Source of the DNA: Aureimonas glaciei
GTDB lineage: Bacteria > Pseudomonadota > Alphaproteobacteria > Rhizobiales > Rhizobiaceae
Assembly (NCBI RefSeq): GCF_014643375.1
Contig: NZ_BMJJ01000002.1
Location: forward strand, 496,345-560,344
Direction of reading: 5' to 3'
Length of the DNA stretch: 64,000 nt
This document shows positions 25,748 through 35,711 of the stretch, piece by piece. The first letter of the stretch is position 1; the number at the start of each line of letters is the position of its first letter. Both the position numbers and the translations under genes were made by a program. The notes beneath the pieces are model-generated. The model had not been told where the DNA came from and did no database searches. It was given only the letters and a program-made list of their open reading frames with translations.

Positions 25748-26653
25748 ATGGATCGTCTGGAAGCGATGTCGGTTTTCGTCGCGGTGGTGGAAGCGGGCTC
25801 GCTCGCCGCGGCAGCCCGCAAGCTCGGTTGTTCGCCGGCCACGGTGACGCGGGCGATTGCCCATCTCGAAACAGGCGCCGGGGAGCGTCTGCTCGCGCGC
25901 ACGACGCGACGCTTTGTCATCACCGAGACGGGCGCGCGCCACCTCGCGACCTACAGGGCCATGCTGGAGCAAATGGCAGACCTCGAACAGCGGTCGCGAG
26001 ACGTCGAGGTCAGCGGCGGCGTCGTGGTCACCGCGCCGGAGCTGTTCGGCCGGCTGAAGGTGCTGCCGGTCGTCGAGAGCTTTCTCGCCGCCCATCCCGG
26101 CACCCAAATCCGGCTGCTTCTCCTCAACCGCGTCGTCGACCTCGTCGGGGAGGGTGTGGATGTGGCGGTTCGCCTTGCCGACCTGCCGGACTCCTCGATG
26201 ACGGCGATCCGGGTCGGCGAGGTGGGGAAGCTGACCTGTGCCGCGCCTGCCTATCTCGCCCGGAACGCGCCGCCGCAATCGCCCTCAGATCTCGCCGACC
26301 ACTGGTGCATCGGCTTGAACGAGGCGGGCTCCAAAGAGCTCTGGCGCTACCGCGAGCCGACCGCAGCCCGTCGTGCCCGCTCGGTCCAGCTCACCTGCCG
26401 CCTGGCCGTCAACGGGGTTGGCGCGGCGATCGAGTCTGCGGAGCGTGGCATGGGCATTGTCCGCCCCTTGTCCTATCAGGTCGAACGGCAGATCGCCGAG
26501 GGGCGCCTGGTTGCGCTTCTGCCCGACTACGCGCCGCCGCCGATCCCGGTGCACCTCGTCTTCAGGCCTAGAATGAGGGACAGCAGCGCCGTCCGCGCGT
26601 TTATCGATCATGCTGTGCCCTTGCTCCGCCAGGCCACCAGCGGGCCCGGGTGA
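25748..26653 (+). CDS. LysR-family transcriptional regulator
   Basis: A 301-residue LysR protein. The N-terminal helix-turn-helix is GSLAAAARKLGCSPATVTRA, followed by the linker helix and a substrate-binding domain (VVTAPELFGRLKVLP...). The opening MDRLEAMSVFVAVVEAGS is typical of the subgroup. It is divergent from the hydrolase-PNPOx operon, which it most likely controls. Confidence 0.92.
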   Translation: MDRLEAMSVFVAVVEAGSLAAAARKLGCSPATVTRAIAHLETGAGERLLARTTRRFVITETGARHLATYRAMLEQMADLEQRSRDVEVSGGVVVTAPELFGRLKVLPVVESFLAAHPGTQIRLLLLNRVVDLVGEGVDVAVRLADLPDSSMTAIRVGEVGKLTCAAPAYLARNAPPQSPSDLADHWCIGLNEAGSKELWRYREPTAARRARSVQLTCRLAVNGVGAAIESAERGMGIVRPLSYQVERQIAEGRLVALLPDYAPPPIPVHLVFRPRMRDSSAVRAFIDHAVPLLRQATSGPG

Positions 26654-26772
26654 CCTACTCTTCGCCGCTCTTTGGCGATTCAAGCCGCTTCAGGGCGCCG
26701 AAGAATGATTCCTTCCGGAAAGTCCGATAGCCGACAGTACGCTGCGGAGGGTGGGTGCCGGCCTGTTTGCCT

Positions 26773-27849
26773 TCACCCTCGGCTCTCCGCAATCACCCCG
26801 CCTCTGCCCGCAAACCGCGGCGCGAAGGGCACGAGGCTGAGGATCTCGAACAGCATCTGCGCGCCGGCATGCGCCGTGTTCGTCGTCGCGTCGTATTGCG
26901 GGGCGACTTCGACGAGGTCGCCGCCGATGATGTCGATGCCGGCAAGGCCCCGCAGGATCGCCTGCGCCTCGCGGGTGGTGAGGCCGCCGATCTCGGGCGT
27001 GCCGGTGCCGGGGGCGAAGGCGGGGTCGAGGCTGTCGATGTCGAAGGAGACGTAGACCGAGCCGTCGCCGGCGACGCGGCGCGCCTTGGCGATGATGGCG
27101 TCGAGCCCCATGGCGGGCATTTCCTCGGCATGGATCACCGTCATTCCTGAGTCCTTTGAAAACTCCCAGAGATACTCGGACGAGCCGCGGATGCCGATCT
27201 GAATGGTGCGCTCGGGGTCGAGCACGCCGTCGAGCACGGCCTGGCGGAAGGGGCCGCCATGGTGGAATTTCGTGCCGTCGAAGGGGCCGCCGGTATCGCA
27301 ATGGGCGTCGATGTGGATCATGCCGACGGGGCGATCGCGGCCGAGCGCGCGCAGGATCGGCAGGGAGATCGAGTGGTCGCCGCCGACGGAAAGCGGGATG
27401 ACGCCGGCGGCCATGATCGCGGCGATCGTCTGCTCGATGTCCGCGTGCGAGCCGGGAAGGTCGTAGCGGCTGCGGAAAGGCACGTCGCCGATGTCGGCAA
27501 GCGCGAGCTCCGCGCCGGGCATGGTCTTCAGGACATGGTTGTACGGGCCGATGCGCTCGATGGTGCGCAGCGCGCGCGGGCCGAAACGGCTGCCATTGCG
27601 GTTGGAGACGGCGAGATCCATCGGCACGCCGATGAGCGCGACGTCGAGGCCGGAGAGGTCCGGCGAGGGCCAGGTGACGGGCCGGTGCGGCGCGTCGAGC
27701 AGCGTCGGCATGCCGGCAAAGGGCGCGACGCGGGTGCCGCTCTCGTTGATCATCCGGCCGGCGACGGCGCTGAAATGCGGATCGTGGATCACCGCCTCGT
27801 TGCGGCCCGAATAGCGCGCCCGCAGCGCGGCGAGCTTCTGGTCGTCCAT
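26773..27849 (-). CDS. speB: Agmatinase / ureohydrolase
   Basis: Binuclear-manganese ureohydrolase of 358 residues. Metal ligands are visible in GGDHSISLP, HIDAHCDTGG and SFDIDSLDPAFAPG. Length and the N-terminal extension fit alphaproteobacterial agmatinases, which hydrolyse agmatine to putrescine and urea. Guanidinobutyrase or guanidinopropionase activity is possible. The ATG at 27849 has AGGAGG upstream; the longer frame contributes no family residues. It lies ten bases after an aminotransferase gene, probably co-transcribed. Confidence 0.87.
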   Translation of the reverse strand: MDDQKLAALRARYSGRNEAVIHDPHFSAVAGRMINESGTRVAPFAGMPTLLDAPHRPVTWPSPDLSGLDVALIGVPMDLAVSNRNGSRFGPRALRTIERIGPYNHVLKTMPGAELALADIGDVPFRSRYDLPGSHADIEQTIAAIMAAGVIPLSVGGDHSISLPILRALGRDRPVGMIHIDAHCDTGGPFDGTKFHHGGPFRQAVLDGVLDPERTIQIGIRGSSEYLWEFSKDSGMTVIHAEEMPAMGLDAIIAKARRVAGDGSVYVSFDIDSLDPAFAPGTGTPEIGGLTTREAQAILRGLAGIDIIGGDLVEVAPQYDATTNTAHAGAQMLFEILSLVPFAPRFAGRGGVIAESRG

Positions 27850-27859
27850 GTCGGCCTCC

Positions 27860-29071
27860 TCAGGCGAGAGCGGGGATCGGCGGTGGGAAAGCCTTGTCGG
27901 AACCGCCGCCGAGCAGCGCCTCGGCCAGAATGAGACGTTCATCGAGCCCGGCGATACGCTCGGCCGAGACATTGGCGAAGGCGATGCGCAGATGGTTCTC
28001 CTGGCCGGGGCCGAAGAAGCTGCCGGGGAGCGTCACCACGCCGAACTGCCGCGCGAGAATTTCGGCGACGTCGGTGCGGCCGGGGAAGGGGTGGCGGACA
28101 TAGGCGAAATAGGCGCCCATCTGCTCAATCCGCCAGCCGGGGAAGGGCGCCAAGGTCTCGCGGAAGACCGCGGCCCGCGCGAGAATTTCCGCCGTCATCT
28201 CGGCGCGCCACTCGGCCAAAGCCGGGATCGCCCATTCCACGGCCATCTGGGGCGGGCGCGGCGCGCAGATCTGAATGCAGTCCAGCACCTTCTCCGCCTG
28301 GGCGAGAAAAGCCTCGCCGGCGGTCATGGCGCCGAGCCGGTGGCCGGGAATGGCGTAGGATTTGGAAAAACTGTAGAGGCCGACCAGCGTCTCCTGCCAG
28401 CCGGGGCGGGCGAAGAGCCCGTGCGGCGCGGCGTCTCCCGGCGGCAGGAAGTCGCGATAGGTCTCGTCGAGGATCAGTGCGACGCCGCGGCGCTGGCAGA
28501 GCGCGAACACCTCGGCCAGCAGCGACGGCGGATAGATCGCCCCGGTCGGGTTGTTCGGCGTGACCAGCGCCACGGCCTTCACCCTGTCGTCGATCAGCCG
28601 CTCGATGGCGGCGATTTCCGGCACGAAGCCGCTCGCCGCCGTTGTCTCGACGAGCCGCGCCTCGATGCCGAGCATCTGCAGCGTCATCGTGTGGTTGAAA
28701 TAGGCGGGGCCCGGCAGGATGACGGCGTCGCCGGTGCGCGCCAGCGTCATCAGCGCGGTGAAGAAGGCCTGGTTGCAGCCGGCGGTGATGCCGACCTCGG
28801 CCGCACCGATCGTCGCGCCATAGAGGCCGGAGACGTGCGCGGCATAGGCGTCACGCAGGGCCGAGTCGCCCAGCACGGGGCCGTAGCGCGCGGCCGAGGC
28901 CGTGCCGGCCGCTTCGGCGAGGCGGCGCGCGAGTTCGGGCGGCGGCGCGTGGCCGGGGACTGCCTGGCTGAGGTTGATCAACGGGCCATGCGCGCCGTCA
29001 TAGGCGGCGGCCCAGACCGCGGCCTGGCCGATCGGCGGGGCGGCCACGTCGGAGAGGAAAGGATTGGTCAT
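27860..29071 (-). CDS. PLP-dependent class I/II aminotransferase
   Basis: Aminotransferase of 403 residues, fold type I. It has GITAGCNQAFF, VTPNNPTGAIYP, DETYRDF and the cofactor lysine in YSFSKSYAIPGHR. A C-terminal LPGSFFGPGQENHLRIAFAN holds the carboxylate-binding Arg. The start is ATG 29071. It is paired with the agmatinase gene downstream, so a guanidino- or arginine-derived substrate is plausible; this is inference. Confidence 0.88.
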   Translation of the reverse strand: MTNPFLSDVAAPPIGQAAVWAAAYDGAHGPLINLSQAVPGHAPPPELARRLAEAAGTASAARYGPVLGDSALRDAYAAHVSGLYGATIGAAEVGITAGCNQAFFTALMTLARTGDAVILPGPAYFNHTMTLQMLGIEARLVETTAASGFVPEIAAIERLIDDRVKAVALVTPNNPTGAIYPPSLLAEVFALCQRRGVALILDETYRDFLPPGDAAPHGLFARPGWQETLVGLYSFSKSYAIPGHRLGAMTAGEAFLAQAEKVLDCIQICAPRPPQMAVEWAIPALAEWRAEMTAEILARAAVFRETLAPFPGWRIEQMGAYFAYVRHPFPGRTDVAEILARQFGVVTLPGSFFGPGQENHLRIAFANVSAERIAGLDERLILAEALLGGGSDKAFPPPIPALA

Positions 29072-29488
29072 CACTGGCTGGCCCTTGTGCGGAAGCGGCG
29101 CGCCGCCCGCTTGCTGCCCTCTGGATGGCGGCAAAAGCGCCGCTCCGTCAATGGCCAAACCGTAAGGCGGAAGGGGAAAGCGGGCGGCCCGCTCGCAGCG
29201 CCTCGCGATCGGCCGACGCGCCGGCGCGGCCCCATGCCCGTTCAACGTCGGGCGCCATCGTCTCGGCCAGTCGGCTTGCGAACCTCGATTGACGCTGGGT
29301 CGCCCACCGTTTCATATCGCGGCCATCGACCGGCGCGGCGCAAGAGCCGGCCGAAAAGGGGCCGCGGTCCGGCCGCAGGCAGCCGGAGAGCTTTCGGCCG
29401 GAAAGAAGGGGTGAACCATGCGGGCAGAAGGAAATCGGCGAGGCGGCGCGCCCGGCCCGATCCCGCGCCATCGCGGCCCTGCCTGACC
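29072..29488. other. Divergent intergenic region
   Basis: 417 bases between the aminotransferase-speB pair and marC. High GC, no convincing small gene or hairpin with T-run. Promoters for both directions must lie here. Confidence 0.45.
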
Positions 29489-30154
29489 ATGGGTGCCATG
29501 GACACGATCCAGGCGTTCCTGCTCGCCTTTTCCGCGCTCTTCTCGATCGTCAACCCGATCGGCACCGCCTTCATCTTCAGCCAGGTCACGGCCGAACGCT
29601 CGCACGCCGAGCGAAGCGCCCTGGCCGGCCGGATCGGATTGTACTCGGCGCTGGTGATGCTGGGGGCGCTGTGGGGCGGCACCTATGTGATGAACTTCTT
29701 CGGCGTCAGCCTGGCGGCCCTGCGCATCGCCGGCGGCCTCGTCGTCGCCGCCTGGGCCTGGGAGCTCCTGTCGGCGCCGGAGGCGCGCGACGAGCGCAAG
29801 CAACGCCAGGCCGGCGAAGCGATCGGCTCCGCCGACGTCGCCTTCTTTCCGCTGACCATGCCGCTGACGACGGGCCCCGGCACCATTTCCGTCGCCATCG
29901 CGCTCGGCTCCAACCGTCCGCGGGGCGACGCCTTCCTGCCGTTCTTCGTCGGCAATTCGCTCGCCGCCGTGGCGATCGCCGTCATCGTCTTTCTCGCCTA
30001 TCGCTGGGCCGACGGCCTGACCGACCTGCTGGGCGAGACCCGGGTCCAGATCGTCACCCGGCTGGCGGCCTTCCTGCTCCTGTGCGTCGGCGTTCAGATC
30101 ACCCTCAGCGGCATTCTCGGCGCGCTGGCGAGCGCGGGGATCGGCTCCGCCTGA
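29489..30154 (+). CDS. MarC family integral membrane protein
   Basis: A 221-residue protein with six hydrophobic segments of the MarC/UPF0056 family. It opens DTIQAFLLAFSALFSIVNPIG, and mid-protein has LTMPLTTGPGTISVAI, both family hallmarks. MarC proteins are inner-membrane; the multidrug role once proposed was not confirmed and function is unknown. Two ATGs (29489 and 29498) are possible starts and no clear Shine-Dalgarno separates them. It converges on the GGDEF-EAL gene. Confidence 0.88.
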   Translation: MGAMDTIQAFLLAFSALFSIVNPIGTAFIFSQVTAERSHAERSALAGRIGLYSALVMLGALWGGTYVMNFFGVSLAALRIAGGLVVAAWAWELLSAPEARDERKQRQAGEAIGSADVAFFPLTMPLTTGPGTISVAIALGSNRPRGDAFLPFFVGNSLAAVAIAVIVFLAYRWADGLTDLLGETRVQIVTRLAAFLLLCVGVQITLSGILGALASAGIGSA

Positions 30155-30238
30155 GGCCTGGCGGGCCCGGATCCCGTCCGCATCGCGGCAACGTCAGCGC
30201 GACCAAGGTTTTCGCGTCTCCGGCGCCGCGCCGCGGCA

Positions 30239-32314
30239 TCAGCCGCAGGCCGAGGCGCGCACGGCGGACGCGGCGGCCTCCTCGCTGCAGAGACGGCGCA
30301 GGCTGTCGGCCGCCATCGGCCGGCCGACATGGTAGCCCTGCACGCAGTCGATGCCGAAGCTGCGCATCAATCCCAGTTGCCGCTCGGTCTCCACGCCCTC
30401 GACGACGATGCCGTGGCCGCGGTTGCCGAGCAGGGTGACGATGTCCTGGAGGAGACGCACGCCGCGCGGGCCGGGCGTGTCGTGCAGGAAGGAGCGGTCG
30501 ATCTTCACCGTGTCGAATTCGATGGCGCGCAGGCAGGAGAGGCCGGCAAAACCGGTGCCGAAATCGTCGAGCCAGAGCTTGACGCCAAGCTGCTTCAGCT
30601 CCCCGATGCTGCGCAGGACATCCGGATGGGTCTCGATCTCGCGCCCCTCGGTGACCTCGAACGCCATCCTTTGAGGGCTGATGCTGGTCTCCGCCAGAAT
30701 GGCCGCGACCGAGATCGCAAAGCCCGGGGCCTTCAGCTGGACGGCCGAGATGTTGACGCTGAGAAGGGGAAGCCATTCCTCGGCCACCAGCATCTGGCAG
30801 GCCGAGCGGATCGCCCAGCGTCCCAGTTCCATGATGGCGCCGGTGCGCTCGGCCACCGGAATGAAGACCATCGGCGAGATCATCCGCCCGTCCGGCATTT
30901 TGAGCCGCATCAGCACTTCGGCCGCCTCCAGCCGGCCGGAGACGACGTTTCGGATCGGTTGATAGACGAGCGAGACCAGGCCTTCGGCGATCGCCACCTG
31001 CAGGACGGTCGCGATGTCCTCGCCGTTGTCCCTGGCCTGCGGCTCGTTGGGATCGAAGACCCAGATGCAGTTGCGGCCGCTGGCCTTGGCCCGGTAGAGC
31101 GCCCGATCGGCCTCGGTGATCAGCCGCTCCAGCTTGCCGCTGGACTGGTTGCCGGAAAAGGCGGCGCCGATGCTCACCGTGACGAAGCGGTCGCCATCGG
31201 GCCGCTGCACGTGCTCCAGCTGCAGATCTTCGATCGAGCGGCGGATGGCTTCGGCCAGCGGCGCGATGCCCTCGCTGTCGGCCATCTGCGCGAGGACGAT
31301 GAACTCCTCGCCCCCGAAGCGCCCGACCGTGGCACCATGTTGCTCGACGAGCTCGGCTAGCGACTGGGCGACCAGGATTAGGCACCGATCGCCCTCCTGA
31401 TGGCCGTAATGATCGTTGAAATTCTTGAAGAAGTCGATGTCGATGAGCAGAGTGGCGAAGCCGCGCTTGCCGGTCTGCCAATCGCCCCAGTGGGCCCGCA
31501 GCCTTTCGTCGATGGCGCGCCGGTTCTTCAGACCGGTGAGCGCATCGGTGTTGGACAGCCGCAGCAGGGCTTCGCCGCGTTCGACGACCTCGTTCTGCCG
31601 GATTTCAGCCTGGAGCGCGTTGAGAAAGACGTTGTAGCGCTCAGCATTCAGCTTCCAGTTCACATACAGCGTCGTTGCAAAGCAGGAGAGAAAGAATGCC
31701 GAGAACGCCACACTGTAGGAATAGTTGGAAAGCTCGGGAGAATTGACGGAAATCAGGCATATGATGAAGATCGAGACGGACGTGATCGCGGCGACGAAAA
31801 ATGACAGGTTGAAGAATAGATTGCACATCATCATGAAGATGGCGCCGAATATCATATAATAAGATAGAGCAATCGTATCCGGATTGTTGCTGGCGGGAAT
31901 GAGCCACGCGACGTAGGAGATTAAAATCAAGGCGCCGCAGCCAGCTTCGAGGAGTCTGGCCGTCATGCCGCGCGAAATCATCAGCTCGAGAATGACGACG
32001 GCGGTGATCGACACCGTCACCCGGCAAAGCGTCGTGAGATCGGCCACGGCCGGGATCAGAAGGTAATCGAGGCCGGCAAAGCAGACATAGATGATGACGC
32101 CGACCCAGACCATCAGCCGGTTGTCTCGCTTGCGCGGCTCTTCCCGTCTCCGGTTGTACAACTGATGCAATTCGGGAGAGCGTCGCCTGTACCAGCGCCG
32201 GGCGAGCTCTCCATTGACGTCGTTGGTCAGGAAGGGATTGATCGACTGGTCCGCCTGAAGCTGCATACGGTGCTTTCTTTCAGAATCGAACTCTTGCGTC
32301 CACCGGGCCGACAT
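30239..32314 (-). CDS. Membrane GGDEF-EAL c-di-GMP turnover protein
   Basis: A 691-residue bifunctional candidate. An N-terminal membrane domain has about six helices (residues ~70-215). The GGDEF domain has LTGLKNRRA, IDIDFFKNFND and active-site RFGGEEF. The EAL domain has EVLMRL, NISAVQL, FEVTEG, DDFGTGF, KIDRSF, VVEGVET and QGYHVGRP. The A-site and the catalytic Glu/Asp/Lys residues are all present, so both diguanylate cyclase and phosphodiesterase activities are possible. A second ATG at 32266 could be the real start. It is divergent from a PhcB-like methyltransferase across an AT-rich promoter. Confidence 0.92.
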   Translation of the reverse strand: MSARWTQEFDSERKHRMQLQADQSINPFLTNDVNGELARRWYRRRSPELHQLYNRRREEPRKRDNRLMVWVGVIIYVCFAGLDYLLIPAVADLTTLCRVTVSITAVVILELMISRGMTARLLEAGCGALILISYVAWLIPASNNPDTIALSYYMIFGAIFMMMCNLFFNLSFFVAAITSVSIFIICLISVNSPELSNYSYSVAFSAFFLSCFATTLYVNWKLNAERYNVFLNALQAEIRQNEVVERGEALLRLSNTDALTGLKNRRAIDERLRAHWGDWQTGKRGFATLLIDIDFFKNFNDHYGHQEGDRCLILVAQSLAELVEQHGATVGRFGGEEFIVLAQMADSEGIAPLAEAIRRSIEDLQLEHVQRPDGDRFVTVSIGAAFSGNQSSGKLERLITEADRALYRAKASGRNCIWVFDPNEPQARDNGEDIATVLQVAIAEGLVSLVYQPIRNVVSGRLEAAEVLMRLKMPDGRMISPMVFIPVAERTGAIMELGRWAIRSACQMLVAEEWLPLLSVNISAVQLKAPGFAISVAAILAETSISPQRMAFEVTEGREIETHPDVLRSIGELKQLGVKLWLDDFGTGFAGLSCLRAIEFDTVKIDRSFLHDTPGPRGVRLLQDIVTLLGNRGHGIVVEGVETERQLGLMRSFGIDCVQGYHVGRPMAADSLRRLCSEEAAASAVRASACG

Positions 32315-32350
32315 CAGCCTGATGTGACAGCTTATTTCCGAGTGAGAAAA

Positions 32351-32420
32351 TTTTGGTTAAGCAACTGGATCGCATTTGTTGCAGTTAGGTGTTCACTGAG
32401 TGCGATCTTGTTAACCAAAA
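32351..32420. promoter_or_regulatory. Nested inverted repeat in AT-rich divergent promoter
   Basis: Outer arms TTTTGGTTAA (32351-32360) and TTAACCAAAA (32411-32420) are perfect complements. Inner arms GATCGCA (32368-32374) and TGCGATC (32401-32407) are also perfect. CAA (32362-32364) can additionally pair with TTG (32408-32410). Together they make about 20 pairs with two small bulges and a 26-base loop. The surrounding 170 bases are far more AT-rich than the rest of the window. The element lies 31 bases from the GGDEF-EAL start and 67 from the methyltransferase start. Confidence 0.65.
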
Positions 32421-32487
32421 CTTAAATAAACAGTTAAAAGTTGATTTAAATCTGGTACGTTTGGGCAGTCTTTGAAGAGGATGTCGA

Positions 32488-33531
32488 ATGAACCAGGTCC
32501 AGATTGCCTTCGATGGCGAAAGCCTCATCACGCCGGAACTGATCGCCGCCGACGGTCGTGCGATTGACGGGCATCCCCAAAGCGAGCAGTTCGCCACGGC
32601 GCGGGTTCAGCTCGGCCTCGTCATGAACATTGCGCGCCAGCGGCTGGAGGCGGGCACGGCGCCTGCGGCGGCCGTGGGATACCTGCTCGAGACCCTGCAC
32701 GACATGCGCCGCGCGCTCGATCCGGCTGTCTGGCAGGAGCTGATACCCCTAGCGCAGGACCACCCGATCGCCGCCCTGATTCATCAGGACCCGTTGACCC
32801 AGCGTTCCTTCGAGAAGCCGCGGGGCTATTCGGGGGATGCCGGGCTGCTGGACCTGATCTACCGCCATCCCGACGCAGCGGAGACGGTGGCGCAGAGCAC
32901 GGCGCTCGGGCAGGCGATCTACGACTATACCAGCCACGCGCCGTCCTGCGTGGCCGCGCGCGAGCGCATCGAAATCCTGGCCAGGCATGTCGATGCCGTC
33001 ACCGCCGCCCGCGGCGGCGACAGCGAGATCCTGACCATTGCCGCGGGCCATCTGCGCGAGGCGGAGCTCTCGTCGGCGCTTCAGGGCGGGCAGATCAAGC
33101 GTTGGGTGGCGCTCGACCAGGATCCGCTCAGCGTCGGCCTGGTCGCGCGCAACCATGCGGGAAGCTGCATCGAGGCCATGCCGGGATCGGTCAGGGGCCT
33201 TCTGGGTAACGCCTATGGCATCGGCACATTCGACTTCATTTATGCCGCCGGCCTGTATGACTACCTGCCGGAGCGCGTCGCTGTCCGACTGACGCAGAAA
33301 TGCCTGGAGATGCTGAAGCCGAACGGGGTCTTCCTGTTCGCGAATTTCCACGTCGATATGCTCGATGCCGCCTACATGGAAACGCTCGCCAACTGGCCTC
33401 TGATCCTGCGCTCGGAGGAAGATGTCTGGAACATTATGCGTTCCAGCGTCGACATGAATACGGTCGATGCCGAGGTCGAACTCGGGGCCAACCGCAACAT
33501 GGTCTACGGCATCGTCACCAAGCGAGGCTGA
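32488..33531 (+). CDS. SAM-dependent methyltransferase, PhcB-like
   Basis: Class I methyltransferase-like protein of 347 residues. An N-terminal helical region precedes KPRGYSGDAGLLDLIYRH, a signature I associate with proteins annotated as 3-hydroxypalmitate methyl ester (PhcB-type) synthases. The Rossmann part has ILTIAAGHLREAEL (SAM loop, with AAGH rather than the usual GxGxG), VALDQDPLSV, and YAAGLYDYLP. It is cytosolic with no signal peptide. The start ATG 32488 is preceded by GAAGAGG. It is monocistronic, with a strong hairpin downstream. The exact substrate is unproven; a fatty-acid signal is a family-based guess. Confidence 0.78.
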   Translation: MNQVQIAFDGESLITPELIAADGRAIDGHPQSEQFATARVQLGLVMNIARQRLEAGTAPAAAVGYLLETLHDMRRALDPAVWQELIPLAQDHPIAALIHQDPLTQRSFEKPRGYSGDAGLLDLIYRHPDAAETVAQSTALGQAIYDYTSHAPSCVAARERIEILARHVDAVTAARGGDSEILTIAAGHLREAELSSALQGGQIKRWVALDQDPLSVGLVARNHAGSCIEAMPGSVRGLLGNAYGIGTFDFIYAAGLYDYLPERVAVRLTQKCLEMLKPNGVFLFANFHVDMLDAAYMETLANWPLILRSEEDVWNIMRSSVDMNTVDAEVELGANRNMVYGIVTKRG

Positions 33532-33564
33532 CGGCGGACCCTCGTCGATTGCTTCCGCAAAAAG

Positions 33565-33594
33565 CGAACGGCCGCCTGAAGGGGCGGCCGTTCG
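33565..33594. terminator. Convergent terminator
   Basis: Perfect 12-base stem CGAACGGCCGCC / GGCGGCCGTTCG with loop TGAAGG. Read on the minus strand it is followed by CTTTTTGCG, so it is a good intrinsic terminator for the leftward frmA-fghA operon. It also lies just after the rightward methyltransferase gene. Confidence 0.8.
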
Positions 33595-33666
33595 TCATTG
33601 GGCACCGGCCCTTCGGGGCCTGCACAACTCTTTTCGGCGCGGGATGCCCGCTACGCGCCTCTGGGA

Positions 33667-34502
33667 TCAGCCCAGCCGCGCGGCGTGCCAGCGCAGGTGG
33701 TCTTCCATGAAGGTCGAGATGAAATAGTAGCTGTGATCGTAGCCCGGCTGGCGGCGCAGGGTCAGCGCGATGCCGGCTTCGGCGCAGGCCGCCTCCAGGC
33801 GTTCTGGCTGCAGTTGGGCGGTGAGGAACTGGTCCGCCTCGCCCTGGTCGACGAAGAGTTCGGAAACCCGCGCGCCACTCTCGATCATCGCCACGGCGTC
33901 GTGCCGCCGCCAGGCGGCGGGATCGTCGCCGAGATAGAGGCCGAGCGCCTTCTGGCCCCAGGGAACCTCGCAGGGCGCCACGATTGGCGCGAAGGCCGAG
34001 ATCGCCTTGTAGCGGTCGGGGAGGCCGAGGCCGAGGGTCAAGGCGCCGTGCCCGCCCATCGAATGGCCCATGATCGACTGCCGCGCCATGTCGGCGGGAA
34101 AATTCTCGCCGATCAGCGCCGGCAGTTCCTCGGCGACGTAGCTCCACATGCGGTAGTTCTTGGCATAGGGCTCCTGGCTGGCGTCGACGTAGAAGCCGGC
34201 GCCGAGGCCGAAATCGTAGGCGCCGGCGGCATCGTCCGGTACACCCTCGCCGCGCGGCGAGGTGTCGGGGGCGACGAAGATCAGCCCGAGCTCGGCGCAG
34301 AGGCGCCGGTATTCGCCCTTGTCGGTGACATTGGCGTGGGTGCAGGTGAGGCCGGAGAGATACCAGACCACCGGCAGTTTCGCGCCCGGCGCGTGCTCGG
34401 GCACGAAGACCGAGAACACCATGTCGGTGCCGGTCTGCGCGGAGGCGTGGCGGTAGACGCCCTGGACGCCGCCATGCGCCTTGTTCGTCGAGACGGTCTC
34501 CA

Positions 34503-34503
<1 letters not shown>
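33667..34503 (-). CDS. fghA: S-formylglutathione hydrolase
   Basis: Hydrolyses S-formylglutathione to formate and glutathione, the second step of glutathione-dependent formaldehyde oxidation. The 278-residue esterase-D fold protein has WYLSGLTCTHAN near residue 45, the nucleophile elbow IMGHSMGGHGAL, and the His in GYDHSYYFISTF. The length is standard. Its ATG overlaps the frmA stop (TGATG), so the two are translationally coupled. Confidence 0.96.
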
Positions 34504-35612
<1,109 letters not shown>

Positions 35613-35711
35613 CGGGCAGTCCTCCTCAACATGATGCCCGAGTGCTAGCCGTTTCCGGCCGCGTTGCAAATCCTGGACGGTGCAAATTGCCGTCCGCTCC
35701 CGGCCACGGCC

